Source: Sporobacter sp963663605
Lineage (GTDB): Bacteria; Bacillota; Clostridia; Oscillospirales; Oscillospiraceae
DNA length: 64,000 nucleotides
NCBI GenBank assembly: GCA_963663605.2
Contig: CAXXVF010000002.1
Location: 2,356,001 to 2,420,000 of the forward strand
Direction of reading: 5' to 3'
Shown here: positions 43,035-50,835 of the stretch, in pieces
Layout: the number at the start of each line of letters is the position of its first letter
Position numbering within the stretch: position 1 is the first letter of the stretch
Position numbers and translations under genes: made by a program
The notes under the pieces: generated by a model
What the model was told of the DNA's origin: nothing
Database searches by the model: none
The model's input: the letters and a program-made list of their open reading frames with translations, nothing else

Positions 43035-44641
43035 TGACGACGCTGCTCCGAATCAATCTTCAGGCGCTTTTCACAGGCCTTTTTATGAAATCGCGATCGG
43101 CAAAAAAACGCAGCCCTGTCGTGACGGTGCTGATCGTATTGCTGGCCCTGTATGTTATCGGCACGTTCTTCTTCATGTCGGGCGTATTGTTTCAGCAGCT
43201 GTGCGCGCCGCTCGTTTACGCCGGGTACGGCTGGCTGTATTTTTCTTTGATGGGCATCACGGTTTTCGCCCTTTGTTTTGTCGGAAGCATCTTCGCCGCG
43301 CAGTCACAGTTGTTTTGCGCCCGGGACAACGATCTGCTGCTGTCCCTGCCGATCCGGCCTTTTTCCATCCTCATCAGCCGGGTTTTGGCACTGCTGCTTT
43401 TGGACTACCTGTTCGAGGCGTTTATCGTCATTCCGGCCGGCATTATATGGGTGGTCTATCAGCCCGTCACGGCCGTCGGCATCGTCTTTTTTGTAATCGC
43501 CGCTCTGGTTTTACCGCTGGCGGCATTGGCGGGCGCGTTATTTTTTGCGTGGCTGATTGCATTGGTCTCATCGCGGCTGCGAAATAAAAATATTATTACG
43601 ATAATCCTGTCGTTTGCGTTTTTAGCAGCTTATTTCTGGGTTTATTCAAATATCTCCAAGTACATTCTGACGCTAATACAAAATGGGGCGCAGATCGGCG
43701 CCGCTATCCAAAAAGCTATCTTCCCGGCCTATCATCTTGGACTAGCACTCGCCGAAGGCAATATTCTGTGTATGCTGATTTTTGTAATCTGTGCTGTTGC
43801 ACCGTTTATACTTGCGCTTTTGATCCTGTCGGCAAATTTCATTAAAATAGCCACTTCCAACCGCGGCGCAGTTAAAATCAAGTATACGGAAAAAACGTTG
43901 AAGGCAACCGGCGTTCGGATGGCCTTTGTAAAAAAAGAACTTCGTCATTTCCTGTCAAATCCAATGTATATTATGAATTCCGCTCTCGGGGTAGTCTTTA
44001 TGCTCATCGGCGCTGTGCTCTTTGTGTTCAGACGCAATCTGGTGCTCGGTTACATCGTGGATTTGAACTCAACCGGTATAGAGCTGTCGCCGGCCATACT
44101 CATATGTGCGGCGCTGTGCGTCGTAGCAGCTTTGAATCTTGTTTCCGCACCATCCGTTTCTCTGGAGGGTAAAAACCTGTGGATCGCCAAAAGCCTTCCG
44201 GTCAAAGCCTTTGACGTTTTATTGGCAAAAGCCGGCATGCATATCCTCGTTTGCGGCGTGCCGACCCTTATTGCTTCGTTAATATTCGCGCTGTCTTTAG
44301 GCCCTGGCGCCGGGCAGTTTGTCCTCATCCTGCTCGTCCCGTTTCTTTATACGGTACTCACGGCATTTTTCGGCGTCACTATAAATCTTCAGTTTCCCAA
44401 GTTTGACTGGATCAACGAGATACAGCCAATCAAACAGGGCTTGAGCACAATCGTGAGCATGGCCGGATCGTTTGCGCTCATAGCCGGGATGATCGTCCTG
44501 TATATATTTATACTCAGTCCTTATATCGATGCCGAAACGTATATGTTTATGTGCGCGGCCTTGCTTGTTATATTGATCGCGGCGCTTTCTATGTATCTTA
44601 AAACGGGCGGCAGCCGCCGTTTTGAAGCGTTGGACAACTAA
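43034..44641 (+). CDS. ABC-2 type transporter permease
   Basis: A 535-residue polytopic membrane protein with about 12 hydrophobic segments in two sets, separated by a cytoplasmic loop near residues 275-310 (SNRGAVKIKYTEKTLKATG). The first segments follow a basic N-terminus (MKSRSAKKRS). This size and shape is that of the large ABC-2 permeases of Firmicutes that work with one small ATPase. Translation is coupled to the ATPase. Exported molecule unknown; antibiotics, lipids or peptides are usual for relatives. Confidence 0.85.
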   Translation: MTTLLRINLQALFTGLFMKSRSAKKRSPVVTVLIVLLALYVIGTFFFMSGVLFQQLCAPLVYAGYGWLYFSLMGITVFALCFVGSIFAAQSQLFCARDNDLLLSLPIRPFSILISRVLALLLLDYLFEAFIVIPAGIIWVVYQPVTAVGIVFFVIAALVLPLAALAGALFFAWLIALVSSRLRNKNIITIILSFAFLAAYFWVYSNISKYILTLIQNGAQIGAAIQKAIFPAYHLGLALAEGNILCMLIFVICAVAPFILALLILSANFIKIATSNRGAVKIKYTEKTLKATGVRMAFVKKELRHFLSNPMYIMNSALGVVFMLIGAVLFVFRRNLVLGYIVDLNSTGIELSPAILICAALCVVAALNLVSAPSVSLEGKNLWIAKSLPVKAFDVLLAKAGMHILVCGVPTLIASLIFALSLGPGAGQFVLILLVPFLYTVLTAFFGVTINLQFPKFDWINEIQPIKQGLSTIVSMAGSFALIAGMIVLYIFILSPYIDAETYMFMCAALLVILIAALSMYLKTGGSRRFEALDN

Positions 44642-44669
44642 AGAGGAAACCATTGAGGAGCAGGGCAAT

Positions 44670-45425
44670 ATGATTTTTTATTTTTCCGCCATAGGCAATT
44701 CACAATACGCAGCCGAAAAAATTTCCGATGCGACAAATGCCCGGCTTGTTTCGATCGGCCGGTCGCTCCGGGACGAACAATTTGACTTTGATCTCACGCA
44801 GGATGACTATCTCGGCTTTGTCGTCCCGACGCTCGCCTGTACGCTGCCGGCCGCTGTTGAGCAGTTCGTCCACAAGCTGAATCTCGCCGGATACGCCGGA
44901 CAGTATGTCTACGGCGTCTTCGCCGGCGGGGCCGGCTCCGGCAGCGAGTCCGCAGCTCTCGGGACGCTGCTGAGAGAGAAAAGCATAGGCTATAACGGCT
45001 CATTCGATCTCGTAATGCCCGGCAATTTTATCATCCGGCCCGACGTCCCGTCCCCGGCAAAGCTGGAAAGCATGCTGAACAATGTCGACAAACAGCTGGA
45101 GGGTATTATCGCGTCCATCCGAGCAAAAAAAGACGGTCTCTTCACTACACGCGCGCCTAAGGACCTGTGCACGCCGATGGAGGCGTCCAGCGCCTCCGAG
45201 AAAACGGGTACGTTTTACGCCACCGACGTCTGCACTGCCTGCGGCCTGTGTATGGGTATCTGCCCGACGCGCTGCATCCGGCCCGACGGCAACGGGCGCC
45301 CGTTGTGGGAGGGCGCGTGCATGTTTTGCCTGGCCTGTCTGCGCCACTGCCCGACGGAAGCAATCCAGTACAGCCGGAACAAACTGAATAAAAGACCGTA
45401 TATCAACCCGAAGGTAAACATTTAA
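44670..45425 (+). CDS. EFR1-family flavodoxin-ferredoxin protein
   Basis: A 251-residue electron-transfer protein. The N-terminus is a flavodoxin-like domain (MIFYFSAIGNSQYAAEKI; FVVPTLACTLPAAVEQFV; GVFAGGAGSGSESAALG). The C-terminal 60 residues hold two [4Fe-4S] sites, CTACGLCMGICPTRCI and CMFCLACLRHCPTEAI. Common in anaerobic Clostridia; the partner is unknown. The ATG at 44670 follows GGAGCAGGG; a longer frame starting inside the permease gene lacks a ribosome site. It is 28 bases after the permease stop, so probably same transcript. Confidence 0.88.
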   Translation: MIFYFSAIGNSQYAAEKISDATNARLVSIGRSLRDEQFDFDLTQDDYLGFVVPTLACTLPAAVEQFVHKLNLAGYAGQYVYGVFAGGAGSGSESAALGTLLREKSIGYNGSFDLVMPGNFIIRPDVPSPAKLESMLNNVDKQLEGIIASIRAKKDGLFTTRAPKDLCTPMEASSASEKTGTFYATDVCTACGLCMGICPTRCIRPDGNGRPLWEGACMFCLACLRHCPTEAIQYSRNKLNKRPYINPKVNI

Positions 45426-45513
45426 AAGACACATTTAAAATACCCCGCCTCAACGTGAACAGCACCCCAATTGTTAGACAGTATGATAAACTGATAACAA
45501 TTGGGGTGATTTA

Positions 45514-45864
45514 ATGCCAAAGGGAGTACCAAATAAAAGATACACAGCAGAATTTAAACAGCATGTAATCGAAACGATGCAAAAAGAAAGACTAAGCTAT
45601 AGCGAAACAGCACGACAATTTGAGATAAATGACCATCACAGGATACAAGCATGGGAACGAATCTACTTGATAGAAGGGCCAGAGGGCTTTCAGATCGAGC
45701 GTCGTGGTCGAGGCAGCAAAGGTCGTCCTTTAAAGCTGCCAAAAGAAGTGGAAGAAGATTTGCTGTCAGAAGTACAGCGGCTTCGTGCGGAGAATGCATA
45801 CCTAAAAAACTTGCAAGCCTTGGTTTTGGAAGAAGAGCGACACCAGTGCAAAAAACGCAGGTGA
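45514..45864 (+). CDS. IS3-family OrfA (DNA-binding)
   Basis: A 116-residue helix-turn-helix protein (KRYTAEFKQHVIETMQKE, SYSETARQFEINDHHRIQAWERIY) followed by a leucine-zipper-like helix (EEDLLSEVQRLRAENAYLKNLQALVLEEE) used for dimerisation. Near its end the A6 run at 45849-45854 offers a slip site. A -1 shift there joins the frame to orfB, producing the OrfAB transposase known for the family. Confidence 0.92.
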   Translation: MPKGVPNKRYTAEFKQHVIETMQKERLSYSETARQFEINDHHRIQAWERIYLIEGPEGFQIERRGRGSKGRPLKLPKEVEEDLLSEVQRLRAENAYLKNLQALVLEEERHQCKKRR

Positions 45865-46703
45865 TCCAAAAGCTGAGGCGAGACCATAAGTTTGCTTTGT
45901 TGCTGGATATCGCTCAATTACCAAGGGCAACATTTTACTACCACGCCAAGCGCATGACAAAGCCGGATAAATATGCGGATGTAAAAGCTGAGATTACAAC
46001 AATCTATCATGAAAATCGGGGACGCTATGGCTACCGCCGGATTACTACAGAGCTACGTCGGCGCAATTTTGCCATCAATCACAAAACCGTACAGCGGATC
46101 ATGAAAGAGCTCGGTCTGTTTTGTCGAGTGAGGATGAAAAAATACAAGTCATATAGCGGCGAGGTCGGAAGAATTGCACCAAACTTGTTGGAACGTAATT
46201 TTGATGCCGATCAACCAAATCAAAAATGGGTGACGGATGTCACCGAATTTAGTCTGTTTGGGCAAAAGCTCTATCTGTCGCCGATCCTTGATCTGTGTAG
46301 CCGGGACATTGTGAGCTATACCATCTCTGACAGGCCTGTGCTTTCCTTGGTGACAGAAATGCTGGATAAGGCATTCCTTCAAATACCAGATGGAACAAAT
46401 CTGATTCTACATTCCGATCAAGGTTGGCAATACCAGCATAACCTTTACCGGAAAATGCTGAAGCATAAAGGTATCATACAGAGCATGAGCCGTAAAGGTA
46501 ACTGTCTAGACAATGCAGTAATTGAAAACTTTTTTGGTTTGCTTAAAAGTGAACTGCTATACCTGCAAAAATTCGAATCCATGCAGCATTTTATTAATGA
46601 ACTCATTGACTATCTTGATTACTATAACAACCGTCGCTGCAAGGCAAGACTAAAGGGCTTGCCGCCTGCCATTCACAGACTGCAAGCCCTCTCGGCTGCG
46701 TAA
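45846..46703 (+). CDS. IS3-family OrfB transposase (DDE integrase fold)
   Basis: A catalytic subunit of about 285 residues, in frame -1 to orfA. It has an HTH_21-like N-part (HENRGRYGYRRITTELRRRNFAINHKTVQRIMKELGL) and an rve core with the DDE triad: Asp in WVTDVTEF, Asp in LHSDQGWQYQ, Glu in NAVIENFFGLLKSE, spaced as expected. It ends YDYYNNRRCKARLKGLPPAIHR-like, also typical. The start is nominal (GTG 45846), since it is normally made as a frameshift fusion. No inactivating change is seen, so the element could be active. Confidence 0.9.
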   Translation: MQKTQVIQKLRRDHKFALLLDIAQLPRATFYYHAKRMTKPDKYADVKAEITTIYHENRGRYGYRRITTELRRRNFAINHKTVQRIMKELGLFCRVRMKKYKSYSGEVGRIAPNLLERNFDADQPNQKWVTDVTEFSLFGQKLYLSPILDLCSRDIVSYTISDRPVLSLVTEMLDKAFLQIPDGTNLILHSDQGWQYQHNLYRKMLKHKGIIQSMSRKGNCLDNAVIENFFGLLKSELLYLQKFESMQHFINELIDYLDYYNNRRCKARLKGLPPAIHRLQALSAA

Positions 46704-46796
46704 GAATAAATATTTGTCTAACTTTTTGGGGTCACTTCAACGATGAGGCGGGGTCAATCTATTTTTACGGGATCACTTCCACGAGTAAGCGAATAA

Positions 46797-46816
46797 AAAA
46801 GCGCAAGGCCGCTTTT
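46797..46816 (-). terminator. Terminator of the sirtuin gene
   Basis: AAAAGCG - CAAGGC - CGCTTTT is a short stem. On the minus strand it is followed by a U-run (A-run 46795-46800 on plus). It lies 16 bases beyond the sirtuin stop at 46832. Confidence 0.6.
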
Positions 46817-46831
46817 CGTCCGGTCTCTTCT

Positions 46832-47548
46832 TCATGCCTGCGCGAACACTTCGCCGATTTTATCCGAAATCAGCAGATTGGCGTCGGAATCGTAAACGGT
46901 CGAGCCTTTATTGATCAGCACCAGCTTATTGCCCTCGTAATATTCAATAAGCCCGGCGGCGGGGTAGACGACGAGCGACGTGCCGCCGACAATCAAAACA
47001 TCGGCCTCGCGGATACACCGGACGGCCTCATTTATAACGTCGGTATCGAGCCCTTCCTCGTATAATACGACATCCGGCCGGATAATACCGCCGCAGTCGC
47101 ATCTCGGCACGCCCGGCGCTTTGCTGACCGCTTCGTATCCATAACGCTTACCGCATTTCATGCAGTAGTTCCTATACGTAGAGCCGTGCAGCTCCAGAAC
47201 TTTTTGGCTGCCGGCCAGATGATGCAGCCCGTCTATATTCTGCGTTATGACCGCCTTGAGTTTTCCCTCCCGCTCGAGCCCGGCCAAACGTATATGCGCT
47301 TTGTTGGGCTTTACGCCCTCGATCAGTATCTTGTCGTGATAAAACTTATAGAATGCTTCGGGCTTGTTCATAAAAAACGAGTGACTCAGAATCGTCTCCG
47401 GCGGATAATCATATTTCTGATTGTACAGCCCGTCGACGCTTCTGAAATCCTGTATGCCGCTCTCGGTCGAGACGCCCGCGCCGCCGAAAAAGACAATGTT
47501 ATCGCTGTCTTCAATCCATTTTTTAAGGGTTTTTATATTGTCGGTCAT
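46832..47548 (-). CDS. NAD-dependent protein deacylase (sirtuin)
   Basis: A 238-residue Sir2-family enzyme that removes acyl groups from lysines using NAD. Visible: FFGGAGVSTESGIQDFRS (NAD site), ITQNIDGLHHLAG, catalytic His in LELHGS, a zinc module with two Cys pairs (CMKCG and CDCG), and VGGTSLVVYPA. The ATG at 47548 is preferred over one 21 bases upstream because GGGAG lies before it. Alone in its unit, between an IS3 element and a dispersed repeat. Substrate proteins cannot be predicted. Confidence 0.92.
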   Translation of the reverse strand: MTDNIKTLKKWIEDSDNIVFFGGAGVSTESGIQDFRSVDGLYNQKYDYPPETILSHSFFMNKPEAFYKFYHDKILIEGVKPNKAHIRLAGLEREGKLKAVITQNIDGLHHLAGSQKVLELHGSTYRNYCMKCGKRYGYEAVSKAPGVPRCDCGGIIRPDVVLYEEGLDTDVINEAVRCIREADVLIVGGTSLVVYPAAGLIEYYEGNKLVLINKGSTVYDSDANLLISDKIGEVFAQA

Positions 47549-47582
47549 GATGTAGTCTCCCTGAAACATATTTAAAAAGCCG

Positions 47583-47712
47583 TCCCCTGGGGGAAGGTGG
47601 CCCAGAGGGCCGGATGAGGGATTTCCGGCTGTCTCTCTTTAGCTCGATTACAATTAAGTCATGACGCTCATCCGTCATCTTCGATAAGGCTTCCCCCTCA
47701 TGGGGAAGCCTT
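47583..47712. repeat. Inverted pair of dispersed palindromic units
   Basis: Two copies of a unit of about 40 bases face each other. One is GGGGGAAGGTGGCCC...GGCCGGATGAGGG (47588-47620). The other, reversed, is CTCATCCGTCATC...AAGGCTTCCCCC (47668-47697), ending in the stem AAGGCTTCCCC/GGGGAAGCCTT (47686-47712) that overlaps the stop codon of the next gene. Units of this look (GGAAGGTGGCCC...GGATGAGGG) recur between genes in Clostridia. Confidence 0.55.
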
Positions 47713-48384
47713 ATAACTCAAGACGTCTATATTCTTTCTTATTATACCATGCTCCGTCTCGTTTTCCAACGTTATCGTTCCGTCCTCATTCCATTGAATG
47801 GGAATAACATCATAATCGGTGTCGAACTGTTTTTTCATATCGTATGTTGAACACAACATTTTCAACGGAAGCTCCATGGGTTGGGAAAAATCATAAAATT
47901 CTGTATACCATAGCCCGGCCCAATAGCAGCCGTCTACAGCGATTAGGTTATTTCCCGGATTATATAATACTTTTGTCCATATAAAAGTCTCTTCGCCCCT
48001 ATTAAAACTGGATTCCGGGACGTAATGAGCGTAGCGGTAATCACTCAAATCTAAAACGCTGTAACCGTATAAGTCAATCGAAAATATCAGATAATTTCGT
48101 CCATTGCTATGTTCAATAAATGTATAGAGTGCTTTTTCATATATGCTATCAAACTCAGCAACGCTACCTGCTTCGTTGCGTATTTCCAGCTTTGACGCTA
48201 GTGTACGATACGGTCTGACAATATTATTGTCGTCGATATACTTCGTTATTTTCAAAACGTGCCTTTTGTCAGGCAATACAATTTCATCCACATTACCGTT
48301 CTGATATTTTGGATCAAAGACAGCGCTATACTCTTCCCGATATTTCTCATACACTTTTGTATACGCAATATTCGGATCAACCAT
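47698..48384 (-). CDS. Unrecognised cytoplasmic protein
   Basis: A 228-residue protein that I cannot place in a family. No signal peptide, membrane segment or obvious active-site motif. It is rich in aromatic residues (Tyr, Trp) and acidic residues, with beta-strand-like segments such as NYLIFSIDLYGYSVLDL and GCYWAGLWYTEFYDF, suggesting an all-beta fold; the latter resembles proteins that report on a device or sensor field, but this is weak. The ATG at 48384 follows AAGGGG. The IS200-like element lies 15 bases upstream of this ribosome site, so its own promoter may be lost. Its stop overlaps a dispersed-repeat hairpin. Confidence 0.6.
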   Translation of the reverse strand: MVDPNIAYTKVYEKYREEYSAVFDPKYQNGNVDEIVLPDKRHVLKITKYIDDNNIVRPYRTLASKLEIRNEAGSVAEFDSIYEKALYTFIEHSNGRNYLIFSIDLYGYSVLDLSDYRYAHYVPESSFNRGEETFIWTKVLYNPGNNLIAVDGCYWAGLWYTEFYDFSQPMELPLKMLCSTYDMKKQFDTDYDVIPIQWNEDGTITLENETEHGIIRKNIDVLSYKASP

Positions 48385-48397
48385 CGTAATCCCCTTA

Positions 48398-49116
48398 ATC
48401 AAAACCACTAGTGAAACTAGTGGTATGCACAAGCCCTAGAAGGGCATGGTACCGGCAAACGTCTCAAGACGTACCGAATTGTCCGCCAACCGCATCATTT
48501 TTACAGGCCGCCGCTAAAGCGGCCTGTTTTTTTGCCTATGTATTCTTGCTACCCGTGAACGGGTCTATGTATTCCTTCATTGTTATCTGGTCGCTGGCAA
48601 TGTCCTCTTGGAGCTGGTTTTTGATGTATTCCTTTATCGCCTTTTTGTTGCGGCCTACCGTGTCCACATAGTAGCCTCGACACCAGAAATGCCGGTTCCC
48701 GTACTTGTACTTCAGGTTCGCATGCCTGTCGAATATCATCAGACTACTCTTCCCTTTCAGGTATCCCATGAACTGCGCTACACTCAACTTCGGCGGTATC
48801 GTCACCAACATATGTATATGGTCGCTACATGCATTTGCTTCAATTATATTTACCCCCTTTTGCCCACATAGTTTTCGCAGTATTTCTCCAATGTCTTTTT
48901 TTATCTTCCCATATATTGCTTTCCGTCTATACTTCGGCGCAAATACTATATGATATTGGCATCGCCACTTTGAATGTGATAAACTTTGTATGTCGTTCAT
49001 GCGACAAAACCTCCTTTTGCTCCAGATGCGGTTGGCAGACCACATCTATTCTAGCAAAAGGAGGTTTTCTTGCATCTAAAGATTTTTTATCCTCACCGGC
49101 AGAGCCGGTGGTTATC
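48398..49116 (-). mobile_element. IS200/IS605-type element (tnpA only)
   Basis: A single Y1 transposase gene is flanked by the subterminal hairpins typical of the family: CCACTAGT-GAA-ACTAGTGG (48405-48423) at one end and CACCGGC-AGA-GCCGGTG (49094-49110) at the other. There are no inverted termini or target duplication, as expected for single-strand transposition. Exact ends are uncertain by about 10 bases. A further hairpin with a T-run (AGGCCGC...GCGGCCTGTTTTTTT, about 48509-48537) follows the transposase gene. Confidence 0.75.
48536..49000 (-). CDS. tnpA: IS200-like transposase TnpA (HUH, Y1)
   Basis: A 154-residue single-strand transposase. The metal-binding HUH motif is in DHIHMLVTIPP, and the nucleophilic Tyr is in KAIKEYIKNQ. 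Other features are CQYHIVFAPKYRRKAIYG at the start and SSLMIFDRHANLKYKYGNRHFWCRGYYVDTVG. Full length. The ATG at 49000 follows AAGGAGG; an upstream in-frame ATG at 49045 lacks a ribosome site. Confidence 0.95.
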   Translation of the reverse strand: MNDIQSLSHSKWRCQYHIVFAPKYRRKAIYGKIKKDIGEILRKLCGQKGVNIIEANACSDHIHMLVTIPPKLSVAQFMGYLKGKSSLMIFDRHANLKYKYGNRHFWCRGYYVDTVGRNKKAIKEYIKNQLQEDIASDQITMKEYIDPFTGSKNT

Positions 49117-49167
49117 TTCACTAAAGCTTTTTAAAACAACAAAGGGCGGCTTCACGCCGCCCCTTGT

Positions 49168-50673
49168 CTATTTAGTTCCGATTGTGTTTTCCTTGAGCAG
49201 CACGTCGTGCGCCCCGCCTTCAACGATAGACGTCGCGGAAACGAGCGTGATCTTGGCTTTCTGCTGCAGCTCCGGGATCGTGACCGCGCCGCAGTTGCAC
49301 ATAGTGGAACGCACCTTGCTGAGCGTCAGCCCTACGCTGTCCTTCAGGCTTCCGGCGTACGGCACGTAGGAATCAACTCCCTCTTCAAACGATAGGCCCT
49401 TGTTCCCGCCCAGATCGTAGCGCTGCCAGTTCCGGGCCCTGACCGAGCCTTCGCCCCAATACTCTTTCATATAGCTGCCGCCGATACTGACTTTATTCGT
49501 CGGGCTCTCATCGAAGCGGGCGAAATACCGGCCCAGCATCAAAAAGTCCGCGCCCATCGCCAGCGCCAATGTGAAGTGATAATCGTGCACGATGCCGCCG
49601 TCGGAGCATATGGGGATATAGACGCCCGTTTTTTTATAGTATTCGTCACGCGCCTTGCTGACATCTATAAGCGCCGTTGCCTGACCGCGGCCGATACCTT
49701 TCTGCTCCCGCGTAATGCAGATGGAGCCGCCGCCGATGCCGACCTTGACGAAATCCGCCCCGCAGTCGGCCAGAAAACGAAACCCTTCTCCGTCTACGAC
49801 GTTTCCGGCTCCGATCCTGACGGTATCCCCATATTTCTCACGGACCCACAAGAGCGTACGCTTCTGCCATTCCGTAAAGCCTTCCGAGGAGTCAATACAA
49901 AGAACATCGGCCCCGGCTTCTATGAGCGCCGGGATACGTTCTTCGTAATCGCGCGTATTGACGCCGGCGCCGACGACGTATTTCTTCCGGTCGTCCAAAA
50001 GCTCCAACGGATTTTCCTTATGGGAATCATAGTCCTTCCGGAACACGAACTGGGCAAGGCTGCCGTTTTTTTCAATAATAGGCAGTGCGTTAAGCTTGTG
50101 GTCCCAGATGATATCGTTGGCCTCGCTGAGCGTTGTCCCGGCCGGGGCCGTAATGAGCTTGTCGATCGGCGTCATAAAGCTGCTGACCGGTTCGTCGCCG
50201 GACATGCGGCTGACGCGGTAATCGCGGCTCGTAACGATGCCTACAAGCCTGCCGTTAGACGTTCCGTCTTTCGTGACGGCGACCGTCGAGTGGTCTGTTT
50301 TGCGCTTGAGCTCCAGGATATCCTTTAGCGTTGCGTCCGGCTTGATGTTGGAATCGCTTACAACAAATCCGGCCTTGTAGGCCTTTACCCTCGAAACCAT
50401 AGATGCCTGACTTTCAATCGACTGTGAGCAGAAGATAAAAGAAACGCCGCCCTCTTTGGCAAGCGCAACGGCCATCTTGTCATCCGATACCGACTGCATG
50501 ATCGCGGACGCAAGCGGAATATTCATTTTAAAGGACGGTATTTCCCCCTTGCTGTATTTAACGATCGGCGTTATAAGGCTGACATTGTAGGGGGTGCAGT
50601 TTGCGTCGGAATATCCGGGAACGAGCAGGTATTCGCTGAACGTGCGCGAAGGCTCGTTGAATATGAAGGCCAT
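49168..50673 (-). CDS. guaB: IMP dehydrogenase
   Basis: A 501-residue enzyme that oxidises IMP to XMP, the committed step of GMP synthesis. Visible: N-terminal FSEYLLVPGYSD, two CBS domains (about 95-215), SSEGFTEWQKRTLLW, the Cys loop VKVGIGGGSICITREQKG with the catalytic Cys, ICSDGGIVHDYHFTLALAMGADFLMLG and a flap with RARNWQRYD. It follows the eukaryote-like short-loop variety seen in some Clostridia, rather than the usual GGSICTTR; this reading is approximate. Has its own promoter; no purine riboswitch is visible in the 5' region. Confidence 0.93.
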   Translation of the reverse strand: MAFIFNEPSRTFSEYLLVPGYSDANCTPYNVSLITPIVKYSKGEIPSFKMNIPLASAIMQSVSDDKMAVALAKEGGVSFIFCSQSIESQASMVSRVKAYKAGFVVSDSNIKPDATLKDILELKRKTDHSTVAVTKDGTSNGRLVGIVTSRDYRVSRMSGDEPVSSFMTPIDKLITAPAGTTLSEANDIIWDHKLNALPIIEKNGSLAQFVFRKDYDSHKENPLELLDDRKKYVVGAGVNTRDYEERIPALIEAGADVLCIDSSEGFTEWQKRTLLWVREKYGDTVRIGAGNVVDGEGFRFLADCGADFVKVGIGGGSICITREQKGIGRGQATALIDVSKARDEYYKKTGVYIPICSDGGIVHDYHFTLALAMGADFLMLGRYFARFDESPTNKVSIGGSYMKEYWGEGSVRARNWQRYDLGGNKGLSFEEGVDSYVPYAGSLKDSVGLTLSKVRSTMCNCGAVTIPELQQKAKITLVSATSIVEGGAHDVLLKENTIGTK

Positions 50674-50797
50674 TTGGAGCCCCTTTCTCTGCGCGTCATT
50701 TTGTAATAACCCCTTTACCCGCCGCGCGCAGCCGACACCGGGAAAAAGACAACCTGTAAATATTCTTTTCGATGCTGACCTTTTTGCTGTTTTGCCT

Positions 50798-50825
50798 ATT
50801 ATAACACCCGTTTTTCCATTGTCAA
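50798..50825 (-). promoter_or_regulatory. Promoter of guaB
   Basis: On the minus strand a perfect TTGACA (50820-50825) and perfect TATAAT (50798-50803) have a 16-base spacer. It lies about 10 bases past the MATE stop and gives a leader of about 120 bases. Confidence 0.75.
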
Positions 50826-50835
50826 CCTTTAACTT

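Larger units (their letters stand above)
45456..46739 (+). mobile_element. IS3-family insertion sequence
   Basis: The 1284-bp element begins TGAACAGCACCCCAATTG and ends GGGGTCACTTCA; the ends are imperfect inverted repeats (TGAA...CCCC...GTTAGACA). It is flanked by the 3-bp duplication ACG (45453-45455 and 46740-46742), typical of IS3 members. It encodes orfA and orfB in -1 relation. Removing the element and one ACG restores a perfect hairpin ACCCCGCCTCA-ACGA-TGAGGCGGGGT, so it landed in the loop. Confidence 0.92.

Noticed and set aside
50674..50797. Purine riboswitch before guaB
   Set aside because: I looked for the three-way junction and conserved loops; they are absent.
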